Source: Isoetes taiwanensis (lineage: Eukaryota > Streptophyta > Lycopodiopsida > Isoetales > Isoetaceae). From it: a DNA stretch of 64,000 bases. The notes under the pieces are model-generated. The model had not been told where the DNA came from, searched no databases, and saw only the letters and a list, made by a program, of their open reading frames with translations. The translations under genes were made by a program, and so were the position numbers. Of the stretch, positions 44,736 through 55,368 are shown piece by piece; the stretch's first letter is position 1; every line of letters begins with the position of its first letter. Location of the stretch: the NCBI GenBank assembly GCA_021234155.1, contig JAJEKV010000051.1:9322105-9386104 (forward strand). The letters run 5' to 3'.

Positions 44736-45434
44736 AATAAGTTGGGGATCTGTAAATGGTAAGGCAGAAATGATACCGAGGTACTGCTCACCACTCTATG
44801 CATTATTCTTTCATTCAGTGTCTAGCTTGTTTTCCAATTCATCCCCCTCTCGGAAGATCCTGCAGTCATGTTATTGGGCATAGAATAGCATGATGCGTTG
44901 GCGAGGGTTCTTTATGTCTTCCATGTGTGTTAGTCGAAGCAGGCATTAGTAGAATTAGAGGTCAATGCAAATGCATTGGAGGTGCCGTTGGATTGAGTCT
45001 AGGCTTGATTTGATGGATTTTCCTTGAATTTCTTCTAAAAACACTTTCCGTTCCTTTTCCCTTTCTTTCTTTCGCTTATCTCGCATTAGTTCATGCTGTT
45101 AGACAGTGTTTTCCTCGCATCAACTCACGACCATAGATTGATGTTTTTATAGAAAGGAAAAAAAGCATAAATCTGAGTTATTGAAAAAGAGACATGAATT
45201 TGGGTCCTTTGATCACTATAGCAATAAGATTCTTGCAATTTGGACCTAGATTGCTATGTCACTGCTATGTTGCAAAGTTTGGTTCCAAAAGAATCTGTTG
45301 AATGAGACATATGTATTAACTGAAAATTGATACCATGATGACTTTCTTACTTGAATTTTTGTTGTCCCTATCTACAAAATTACACATTGTAGAGCTAGGG
45401 CATAGTACAATATAAAAGATCTATAAGAACTAAG

Positions 45435-45600
45435 GGGCTATTTCATCCTGTAGAATCTCTTTGTAGGCAACAATTGGAGTGAACCTCCTATTGTTCTTGA
45501 GCAGTGCTTCTTGTCTCAAGGTGTCTTGAATGTATACCTTCACGCCATGTTGTGTGATGCACCTTGAGAATGTGACGTAGAGCTAGCCATGGGCCTCTCC
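45435..45600 (-). pseudogene. Helitron RepHel helicase C-terminal remnant
   Basis: The minus strand reads H-G, a stop, LYVTFSRCITQHGVKVYIQD and, after a variable stretch, IVAYKEILQDEIAP then a stop. This is the end of the PIF1-like helicase of plant Helitrons, whose usual form is HGQLYVAFSR followed by V-Y-K-E-V. The Gln codon has become a stop. Rep domain and the rest of the helicase are not recognisable upstream. Confidence 0.75.
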
Positions 45601-45725
45601 CCATTTCTGCCCATAAGCCAAGCCCATTGTTGCAGGCTATATGATTTTTATGTCGATAGGGGTGATAGTACACAGTTGAGACCTATAAACCAAGCCCACC
45701 ATTGCGGGCTATATGGTTTTTATGT
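45601..45725 (+). repeat. Two-copy repeat, unit about 80 bp
   Basis: CCAAGCCCA(T/C)..TTGC(A/G)GGCTATAT is followed by TTTTTATGT at 45617 and about 45692. A related string, AACCAAGTCCATCATTGCTA, lies near Helitron end B at 50349. Confidence 0.75.
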
Positions 45726-47997
45726 TTATAGCGTGGTGGTAAGTAGTCAGAACTTGTAAGTTTGTGTTGCTTGTACTTTAGGCTATGAAAGAGGGGTTTC
45801 TAGGTAGCGTTTTAGGGTTTGATTCCTCATACATATCAGGTTCATCCACACATATTAATTTGGAGGAGTTTTAAATATATGCATAGCGTAATGTCTACAA
45901 ATTACATACTTATGAAGTTTATCATACATTGGATTGACATGTTTTTGGTTTAACATGCATTTACATACACTCTCTAAAGTAAATATACCTGCAAAAACAA
46001 TACTTATTGGCATGGATGCACATACATCTACACTCCAATATAATAGTTATAGCTTGTAATAATGTCAACGTGTTTCTCCTAACATACTATAGGCATACAT
46101 ATATCTTTGTAACATTTTGCAAAGATTCTGGAAAGCAATGCAGAATGACCATTAAACTGGAGCATAAATTGGATAAACGTGTGCAAATTGTGCATATCTC
46201 TGTACAAAGAATTGCAAGATTCTGGAAAGCAATGCAGAACAATCATTAAACTTGAAGCAAAAATTGGATAAAAATTTCCCGACCTTGTAAATTTCTAAAA
46301 TAAAACTACTGCAGAAGGACAACCTCGTTGGTGTAAAATTACCTGAACAACCCTTGATGTGGTAGAGTTGGAAGAATATGTGTCCTCCAGTTATGAAAAC
46401 CAAATTAAGGTAAAGTTTGGTTTTGGTTTGCAGTTCTGGTCTGCAGTGTAGCCTATTAGGGATGTTGAAAAGCCTTAAAAACAGACCAAATGCTGCATGA
46501 ACATTTTGTCAACCAATATAACCATATAGACATACATACATTAGAAGTAGAAACTGCTTGCCCCTTATCTGCATTTGATATTTGATCTTTAATGCATGCA
46601 CTAAATTCTTAAACTCAGCCAAAACTAACAAAAGAGAGATATGCCACAAATCGTATGAATTGTTACTTGACTAAGTAGCTTAAACAATTTGCCTATATAA
46701 AAACCTACCTCCAGATAGTGTTTATTGAAAAGGCACAGTCGTCAAACGAAGGCAGCAAGACCTGAGAGAAATGTAAAAATATCAGAACAAAAGCATGTAA
46801 CTGCACAAATGAAGCAGAAGCGAAAATGTAAATATGTTATATTTATCTCACTTATCTCAAGAAAAGAAGGCAATGTTTGGGCAGGGATAAAGCATGATGG
46901 TTCTAATCAGGGTTTAGGTTCTGATCACGGTTGTGCGCCGCACAGGAAAGCAATCAGGCAAGAAGTGTCAAATTTAATCTGCATAACTTCACATAGCAAT
47001 CATGAACAACTCAAACTTGAATGCATCAAGTTTACCTGCAAATGCATCTCTCCCTGCTGCTGAAAGCCACCAAATGGCTTCATCAAATACAAATGGCAGA
47101 GAACCGGCCAGATCCAAGCTTGAGAAAAACCCTACTAAAACCGATACTTGAATGATCCCACCATGATTCATGTCAGCTTAGCCATTTACATCCCCTGACA
47201 GCTGACAGCTGTAAAAATGGCTGTAAAATATTGCTGGATCGTTCTTATCTCCCCTGGATTAAGAAGATAAAAGGCATCAGAGAAGAGAAAGAAGGAAAAT
47301 AAAAAAAGCTTCAAGAGCGGTGCAAGACATTAACCTATGCCTGAAGATATCCTCGAGCTCCTCCTGAAAGCTGCAGTGCGGTGTGAATACTCTACCCAGA
47401 ACCGAATCCTATCCCAAAATCAAATCCAGAACCTAGAGAGCATGCAAGGCAGATCTGTGCCGGAACCCAGAATCGATGGAGGCTTTTTGGATGGAGCTCG
47501 CGATTTTGGATGGACTTCCACAGCCGTTCTGTCCATAGACGTTTTGTTAAGTAATGATTATCCTAACACAATCGATTCTGGGAGGATTAGCCAAAAATAT
47601 TTTTGTATCCCAAAACTCACCAAGGACCACAACGAGGTTGTGCTATAAGCTGTGGCAAATTCTGAGATGCTTAGTAGCAATGCATGGAAGCAGCACATGG
47701 CCGAGACATGGCCGCTGTGCACCTCAACCAGAAAACCCTTCAAACTGCCCATTCAGCTCCACAAATCCATTCAGTCCGAGATTAAGGGAGATGAGATTAT
47801 GCCCTAGAGGGTATAAGGAAGGGATAAACATGTGCTCAACTCGCCAGAACCCTGACGGAAGGCGCGGAAGGGAGGGCAGAATCCGAGGTGCAGAAGCCAT
47901 AGCCAAGTCCGGCGGATAGCATTTGTGTAGCAGGCTGATAATGGGGCTGGATGACCGACCATTTACAGGCAGCAGCCAGTTTTTAGCAGTCATCAGC
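45726..47997. other. Gene-free or unassigned stretch
   Basis: A 42-bp word (CAAGATTCTGGAAAGCAATG and neighbours) is repeated at about 46122 and 46215. On the minus strand, 47171-46995 reads LVGFFSSLDLAGSLPFVFDE, ending near a GTAAAC donor, and 47903-47725 reads like a Ser/Leu-rich presequence. Both might be exons of an unidentified gene, but I cannot connect them. Confidence 0.3.
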
Positions 47998-47999
47998 AT

Positions 48000-48085
48000 A
48001 TGCTAGGTATATGCCAGCATATACTTGAATATGCCCACATACCCACATAAACGAGGGTTTGCCCCCCTAGGGGCAACCCAAAAAT
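48000..48085 (+). repeat. Hairpin-ended dispersed motif
   Basis: CATATACTTGAATATGCC, CCCACATAAACGAGGG, then the hairpin TTTGCCCCCCTAGGGGCAA and CCCAAAAA. The same terminal GGGCAACCCAAAAA with a preceding hairpin occurs at 57510-57537 and, inverted, at 21755-21785. Confidence 0.6.
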
Positions 48086-49939
48086 GCAAGAAACTATTGG
48101 ATGTACATTATGAATGGTCAAAGTAATTAAATTCTTTTAATACGTGATATTTTTGTTTGCTATATCAATATTTTTGAGTAACCAAATGAGAGCTTCTTCT
48201 CAGAGCATAAGGGTGCTCGGTGCCTAAGATGCAGCTGGAAAATGTAGACAAGAACAAGTCATTACATTAGCTTTGTTTCCACTAAAATAATGCCCTTTTT
48301 CTTTGCAACATCATTCTTTTTCCTGTTCATTGCTAACATTTAGATTTTGCAAATCTTATGATTACAGGTACAAAGATTCGATCATATGTAGCGCTCCAAT
48401 TTCTGCCATCATATTAACACCTTTTTGCATCATAAAGAACCTTTGTGTTTGTGATGATTACCCCTTTTTCAAAGTCATTTCAAAGAACATAGTTATGAGA
48501 GTTTGTAACAGATTTCGCCACTTTAAAGATGGAACCCGATGATGTGGAGATTACTGGTAATACATGGCCATATGTTTTGTGCTTGAGTTGGGGACAAATT
48601 TGACTGCCAATTATTAATAGATCAGTTACCAAGAAATGACATATTGCATGGTTCGCCTCCTGGAGAATTATTTGTGTTAGCATCTATGCGTGACTTTCAG
48701 ATCCAGAGCCATTTTTTATCTAACATGCCATAGCATAATCAAGGTGGTTGTGGCAAGGTTGCAAGTTCCAAAAATGTGTTGCAAGTTTTCCTACAATGGT
48801 ATAGCGCTACTTTGTCACAAAATTGCAAGGCCCTGACATACGTTTCATCAATTCCCATGTTGTAGTGCAGTGCTACACATTGACTCTGAGGGTGAGCCAT
48901 TTTTTATCTGATAGAATGTGGAGTAGTTGGTGCTTTGCTACATCTTGTCTTTACCAAGAAATTACATATTGCCAAGACAGGATGTATCGTTTGCATGCCA
49001 GGGGACTGCTTGTGTCGGTACTCCCAGGTAGTTGTTGGAATTATAATTGTTGGGATTGTTATTTCATGGCTACGTAGTTGTTTGAATAGTCTTGTCCACT
49101 TTTTTTTTCTTTATTATTGAATATCATTTATGTTATTACAAGCCTTTGCAGACATTCGAAAATGCCTCTAACTTGTCAAAAGATGAAACTTGGCGTGTAA
49201 GTCTCAATGTCTGCAAGCAAGGATGCGGCATACAACATGGTTATTTATGTGGTAGTATGAAAGCATTGAATGTTCGTTATGAATGAACTAATATTATACA
49301 TCTCTAACTTTTTCTTTTCTAAGGGGAATTAACTTCCTGTGTGCTTTGTTGGTAATTATTTATGGGATGTTTTTAGGTACATGTGGAGTGGTACTCTTAT
49401 TGGCCGTTTGATAATACACGCCGCCTTTCAATATGCTTGCAAGAACAACTTGTTGCAGTTTACATTGGCTTCCAGAGATGGTTTTCCAGAGATATAATTT
49501 TTGACATTGTTGCATACCCAACCAAAATCTGGTTGCATGTCCAATAAGAAAATTTGTCAAATATAATGCTTGAAACAAACTTAAACCTAGGTTTGTGTTT
49601 CTAACTTAATTTATCTAGATCAATTAAGCTTAAAAAATGAACACCGGTCTAATTTCCTTAGTAGAAGTTAGAACTATAGAGGAATTCCAACATCATCTTT
49701 GTTAAATCCTTTGAATAATCCTCACTTAAAATGATGAAAACGTAAAATGCACCTTAGAAACCATGTTAATATGAACCTTTCCAACTGACCTTTTGAACTC
49801 AATCAATGCAAAATTTCTCACTGCAATCATCTACAAAGTTATACAAATAACACAATGCAAACATGAACACACAAAAAACACTTTAGTTCAGCTGTTCGTG
49901 TTTGTGTATTCAACTCCTGATATTATCTTCCCATTGACA
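48086..49939. other. Gene-free stretch
   Basis: AT-rich; no supported gene. A phrase near 48710 (CATTTTTTATCTAACATG) and 48898 (CATTTTTTATCTGATAGA) recurs with nearby CAAGAAAT.ACATATTGC, which suggests an old local duplication of about 190-300 bp (48640-48760 versus 48890-48975). Confidence 0.4.
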
Positions 49940-49967
49940 GCCCAACAACGCTGGGCACTTTTTCTAG
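49940..49967 (+). mobile_element. Helitron 3' terminus (C)
   Basis: GCCCAACAACGCTGGGC (hairpin with one mismatch) is followed by ACTTTTTCTAG and a T. The last part, GGGCACTTTTTCTAGT, is repeated immediately at about 49975-49990. The orientation is opposite to termini A and B. The body would lie at lower coordinates. Confidence 0.65.
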
Positions 49968-50250
49968 TGGATATGGGCACTTTTTCTAGTAGATAGATAA
50001 AACTATCTATTTTAATAATATAGGACTTTAAATGGATCCTCGTAATGCCTAGGCATTTTTCCAATAGCTAAGTTGATACTCGTTCGATAATGTGGGACTT
50101 ACAAATTGATCTTATTAATGCTTATGTATTTTTTCAATGGTTAAAATTGCTACTAAATTGATAGTATAATGGTATAATGAATAAGAGTCTCTTTAGTAGT
50201 ACAATTGCATCTCGGGCATCTATGACATCAGGCATATTTTTCTATTTTAA

Positions 50251-50278
50251 CTAGTAATGGTGCCCAGCGTTGCTGGGC
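50251..50278 (-). mobile_element. Helitron 3' terminus (B)
   Basis: Minus strand: GCCCAGCAACGCTGGGC, ACCATTA, CTAG, then host T (50250). It is almost identical to terminus A, so both are one family. Possible 5' partners on the minus strand are TCTATTATATTAGATG at 50349, which would give a 99-bp element, or TACTATACTATATTAGAG at about 52947, which would enclose the polypyrimidine tract. Confidence 0.8.
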
Positions 50279-50399
50279 AAATGTTGGGAACATTTGTGGA
50301 TGGAAACCTATTCAGCTCAGACTCATTTTTATACATCTAATATAATAGAAACCAAGTCCATCATTGCTAGGCTATAAGAGGTTTTTGTGCATTTGATAA

Positions 50400-52050
50400 C
50401 CTTCCCTTTGCTCTATCCTGCATATCCTTTTTTCCTCATTTTCTTACACACTTTCTTTTTTCCCTTTTCTTATTTTCCCTGCACATTTACTTTTCTCCTT
50501 CTCTCTCTTTTTTTTTACCCTCTTCTCCCTCCTCTTTTTCTTCCTTTTCTCCTTCTCATTTTTTCCTTTCCCTTTCCCTTTCCCTTTTTTTGACTGCTTT
50601 TTTCCTTCCCTTTTTACCTTTCTCCACCCTTCCCATTTTTCTCATGATCTTTTTTCCCTTTCCTTTTCCCAACACTTTTTCTTTTCTCTTTTCCCTTCCC
50701 TTTTCTCATGCCCTTTTTGCATTCCCTTTTCCCCACCTTTTTTTTTATGTTTTTCTTCCTCTCCTCACCCTCTTCTTCTTTATCTCATGTCTCTTTTTTC
50801 CCATTTTCTTCTTTCTTCTTTCTTTTTTCTCATGCCTTTTTTCCTTTCCTTCCCCCCTTTCCGCCTCCCTTTTTCCTTTTCCCTTTCCTTCTTTTTTCAT
50901 CATTTCCCCACCCTTTCCATTTTTCCGTGCCCTTTTTCCTCTTTCCTTCCCCCTTTCCTTTTCTTTTTCCCTTTCCCTTTCCCTTTCCCTTTCCCTTTCC
51001 CTTTCCCTTTTTCCCTTTCCCTTTCCTTTTTTCCTTTTCCCTTTTTTTCCCATGTATTTTTTCCATTCCCTTTTTTTCACTTTTTTTTACTTGCCTTTTC
51101 TTCCGCCTTTCCTTACCCTCTTCCCCTTTTCCCCGTCCCTATTCCCCTTTTTTCTTTTTCTTTTCCCTTTCCCTATGCTCTTTTTCCCTTTATTTTTACC
51201 CTTTCCTCACCCTTTCCCTCTTCCAGTTTTTTCCGTGCCCTTTTTCCCTTCCTCTTTTCCATTTTCCCTCCTTATTCCTCGTGTTCTTTTTTCTTTCCCC
51301 TTTCCCTTTTTGCATCCCATTTCCTTTTTCCTTTTCCTTCTTTTTTTCATCCTTTTCTCTTTTTCCATGCCCTTTTCCGCTTTCCTTTCCACCCTTTTTT
51401 TTCCTTCTCTATTTTCCTTTCCATTTTCCCACACCTTTTTCCATTCCATTTTTTCCACCTTTTTCACATGCCCTTTTTCCTCCTTTTCCCACCCTCTTCC
51501 CCTTTTCCCTTTTCCTCTTTTCCTATTCCATGTTTTTTGTTCTCTTTTTGCTTTTCGCTTTTCCCTTTTCCCTTTTTCCATCTCTTTTTCCCTTTCTTTT
51601 TTTCCTTTCCTCACCCTTTTCCTCTTCTCGTGTCACTTTCTCCTTCCTCTCTCATTTCCCTCTCCCTTTTCCTCATGCCCTTTTCCCTTTTTCGCCTCCT
51701 TTTTCCTTTCTCCTTCCCTTTCTATTTTTCCATGCCCTTTTTTCCCTCTCCACCATTCTTATCTTCCCCTTTTTCCCTTCCGTCACCCTTTTCGTCTTCA
51801 CATTTTTTCCGTTGCCCCTTTTTTCTTCCTTTTCCTCCCTTCCCCTTTTCTTTTCCCTTATTCTGTCCTCACCCTTTCCCCCTTTTCCTTTTCATAGTGT
51901 CTTTTTTTCCTTCCTTTTTCTCCCTTTCTTTTTCTTTCCCTTTTTCGTGCTCTTTTCCCTTTCCTTTTTCCTTTTCCGTCTTTCCCTTTTACCCGTGCCT
52001 TTTTGCCTCTCACTTTGCCCTTTTCTCTGCCATTTTTCCTTTCCTCTTAA
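50400..52050 (+). repeat. Polypyrimidine tract of about 1.65 kb
   Basis: The plus strand is almost purely C and T, with a (T/C)CCCTTT-like register and runs of exact CCCTTT near 50965-51010. Purines appear mainly in recurring CATGCCC, CGTGCCC or CTCATG words spaced at irregular tens of bases, which points to an expanded and degraded minisatellite. All three forward frames stay open for hundreds of codons because stop codons need purines. These are not genes. Mirror-symmetric tracts of this sort can form triplex (H-) DNA. Confidence 0.95.
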
Positions 52051-53880
52051 GAGATCAGAGCATGGCCAATCATGGTGGTGGGAAGTTGTGCGATAAATCT
52101 CGGCCTTCAAATGCAATCAGACGATCTCAACTATCTAAATTAGGGTTTGATGCAAGACATACGCTAAAACTTTATAATATAAAGATATACATGCAAAATT
52201 TGGTGCATCAAGGTCTCTTTCATTTATTTGTGATCAAGGCCTATTTGTTTACGTGTACAACATGAAATCAAACTGGCTCATTTATTTGTGTTATACATTG
52301 TCCATGTCCGTGTTAGGTTTGCGATATTCTTTTTTTGAGTTCTTATACAAATTATAATCCAAATTTTCCATGTCCATGTTAGTTTTGTAGTGTTCTTCTT
52401 TTCAGTTCATACGAAAATTGTTCAACATTTCTATGGTCTTCATCGAGATTGAAAACCTATATACATACATACCTACCTACCTATCTATCTGCAAGTGCCC
52501 TCATGCATAGCTATCTTATTTATCAATTGCAAAATAGGCAAACTATTCCTCCACTCATACAGTACAACTAAAACAAATGAATCAGTAGGACGATAGCACC
52601 CTTATATTGCAATATCTGATCCACACTATACTTTAAATGCCGGGCACTCTATTACTCTATTACATCTATAGACACGAATACATTTAGCGTTTTTAATTCT
52701 GTCTTTAAATTGCCTTATGTCTCGTTCATGACTACGGGCGCACGTTTCTAGTTTTTTGTATTATGGCTTCTCGGCCATTGGATAACAGCACCTCTGGCAG
52801 CATATTCCCTCTGCATAAATCCACAACGTCCAAACTGAGTCTTTTGCAGGTCAAACTGGCCCCTCTTGACCCGACTTTCAAGGGAGCATTATTAAGGCAG
52901 AGACCATTGAATAAAGCAGTATTTTCGCTCTAATATAGTATAGTATGAAAACAACATAACCAATCATTGTATGGCAACACTACATGAGCCAAGAGCATGA
53001 AGAACACCACAGAATGACACATTATGACAAGAGCCTGGGGAATCGATGATCCTATGCATGATTTTCTTCGTTCCCTGGAAGCCAACAAACACGATTTGTT
53101 CGTGAGCTTGGGGAATTGAACCCCAACGCAATGCCAATGCTCATCAGAGCATAAGGGAGATCCCAATGTTGGGGGTCTCCCTTATGCCCAAGGGCCAAAG
53201 CCCACTGCAAGCCTGCAGATGTTAGCAAGAAAATGCAATGAACAAAGCATGAGCAAGACATAGCATCAAGCAACAGAATATCACATATTCATAGGCTTTA
53301 ACCATAATACATGAACATCAAGAGAGGCAAGACCATTAAGTAACCTTAGCTAAGGAATTGATAATCCCTTTTAAAGGATGATGTGGCATCATTGGGCAAA
53401 ATCCCAAAAGGAGGCAACGAAGCTATGCTTAGTGTCTGGGCAGCGACCGAATGGCCTTCCAGGCCATCGATCTGATCCTTCAGGGATCTGATTCGACCTG
53501 CAGAGGGCACAATTTCTAATTTCGGCCCTTGGGCTTCAAGGGGAGCCCATTAGTTTGCCAGATGATGAAGTATTTAAGACCAAGATTGTGTTTCGTCAGG
53601 TATACCTAGAGGATCTCTACCATTGAGCTCCTCAGCATCAATTAGAGTCAGGGACTGGGATAGATCATGGCATGAGCTGGAACCGAAGACCGCGGGGCAT
53701 AGAACGAGGCAGATGCCCACTGGCTTTGGCCTTTCTGGCAGCCCTCCTCATAGAGGACATGATGAACAAAGCACAAACAGACGAAAACAGAGAAGAAAGA
53801 AGGCCAGGATGGAAATCGCTACACCCTAGCCGCTGACCCAACGCTGATATACCACAGGACGACTTTGCAAAAACGGCCCA
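52051..53880. other. Gene-free stretch with microsatellite and hairpin
   Basis: TACATACATACC/TACCTATCTATC microsatellite at 52460-52490. Candidate Helitron 5' end (minus strand TACTATACTATATTAGAG) at about 52930-52947. Hairpin at 53151-53190. No supported gene. Confidence 0.45.
53151..53190. repeat. Hairpin with 16-17-bp stem
   Basis: GCATAAGGGAGATCCC and GGGGGTCTCCCTTATGC pair with one mismatch around a six-base loop. Confidence 0.8.
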
Positions 53881-54247
53881 GCTTGTGCTCCCGACACCTG
53901 CACTAAACGATTCGACACCTGACGCAGCAGGATGAAGCCAATCCACACCTGATGCAGCCGCCTCCATGCCCGAATTAGCATCCGCTTCAGTGACGGACAC
54001 CTGCAGCCGCCTCCATGCCCGAACCAATCCAGATCTGAAACCCCTTGTGCCACATATCCACCGCCTCCATGCCCGAACCAATCCAGATCTGAAAACCCCC
54101 TTGTGCCACATATCCACGTATGTTTCCAAAAAGCATCCCAGCATCACCAACATACATACGTATTTCCATACGAATACTGCACTAACCTTACACAATCATA
54201 TGTAACAAAAATACCATTTCTCATCGGGGCCACATTATGCCAATAAT
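53880..54247 (-). repeat. Dispersed repeat arm, inverted partner of 57561-57880
   Basis: Read on the minus strand, this matches 57561-57880 on the plus strand: AATAATGTGGCCCCGAT, GTTACATATGATT, GAAATACGTAT, GGTGATGCTGG, ACGTGGAT, AGATCTGGATTGG, GGAGGCGG and GCATCAGGTGTCGA. It also contains 49-54-bp internal repeats (CCGCCTCCATGCCCGAA at 53958, 54007 and 54061). Confidence 0.8.
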
Positions 54248-54400
54248 ATTCTAATGCAAGATAATAAATAATGCTAATTGCCACTACAAAGAAAGGCTTC
54301 CTCGAAAAAATATTTCATAAGTCGTCATTTTGATTGATTTTGTGGCTTGCAATGTTTTCCGACTTAGAATCATGTGGCCAGAATTTGCCCTTGCACTTAG

Positions 54401-55368
54401 TTAAACCTTCCGGAAGATAGCACAAAGCCTTGATGGATGGAAAATCTGTAAAGATGTAAAATTATTTATGTAGTCTGCACAATACAATGCATCATTTTAG
54501 ATAGAGATACCTTTGCTTGGAACATGAAATTGGGAGGGACATTTATGATTATGTAGTTTTCTTTGTCGTGCAGGTACTTCTCAAACTCCTGTACTGGACA
54601 AACATAATCAGGAAATGCATTTTGCTGAAACCAGATTATCGATCACATGATGCATCTTATATCCATTACAGTCTGACATATAACTATTCTAGCCATGCTA
54701 AACTACATAGCTAGATATGAATTTTCAATTTTGAAAATTTTGCAACATTTCAAGCATTTTTAGCTAAGATTTTCTGCGTTGCATAGTTATCTTTCTATCA
54801 ACTTTATTAATCTGACGATTACCTGAGGCATTCCATACTGTGTTGCAGGGCTCCATGGAACTGGCTGAAAGAGCTTTCCAGTAAATTCACATGATCCATT
54901 CCATGACTCTGTCTGTCCAGCAACCTGAATAGAATACCTTCACCAATCAAGCACAAACCATAAAAATCTGATTAAAATGCAGTCTTGCAAAGCAGCAAAA
55001 GGAGGGTAAGAATCAGTTGTACCTGTTTACAAAACGCCTCCGAACTCAAAAGACTTTGCAACTTTTGGTCACACTGCAAAAAAAAAAGGAGACAAAAAAA
55101 AAGGCACTGAAAAATGATACAAAGCAGAGAGAGGAAGGAGGAGGAGGAGGCGTACCTCGGGCTTAAGCTGGAATGATCCGTCAAAGGTCTCAACGATTTT
55201 CAATCCCATGCTGACAAGGGCTCTTTTGGCCACAAACCTAGGCCTGGTGCGAAAAGGCCGGGGTTCGAAATGGCAAGGCGCCGCTGTAAAATGGACGTAG
55301 GAAGGCAAGACGGAATTGGAGAGGGCCTTCGAATGGCAGAGAGTGCCGCCCAGCCTTGACGTCGCCAT
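54401..55368 (-). CDS. Uncharacterised five-exon protein, probable plastid transit peptide
   Basis: Exons are 55368-55156, 55073-55023, 54924-54823, 54624-54511 and 54445-54401, all bordered by GT and AG. The first four join in phase 0 without a stop. The N-terminus (MATSRLGGTLCHSKAL...) is Ser/Ala/Arg-rich and has no acidic residue for about 35 codons, which suits a plastid transit peptide. The mature part has the conserved-looking strings CDQKLQSLLSSEAFCKQ, ESWNGSCEFTGKLFQPVPW, QNAFPDYVCPVQEFEKYLHD and NYIIINVPPNFMFQAK. Phase-0 joining of the last exon gives only 14 more codons. The other frame of that exon reads DFPSIKALCYLPEGLTKCKG to a stop near 54316 and looks more protein-like. The true 3' structure is therefore uncertain: a missed small exon or a one-base indel are both possible. 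I do not recognise the family. Confidence 0.7.

Noticed and set aside
50387-52265. Very long open frames in all three forward frames and long Lys/Arg/Glu-rich frames on the reverse strand
   Set aside because: They result from a polypyrimidine tract that cannot form stop codons. The Phe/Pro/Ser/Leu composition is identical in each frame and there is no gene structure.
53600-53640. Minus-strand GAGCTCAATGGTAGAGAT, like a tRNA D-arm/A-box
   Set aside because: No B-box follows within about 60 bases and no cloverleaf can be drawn.
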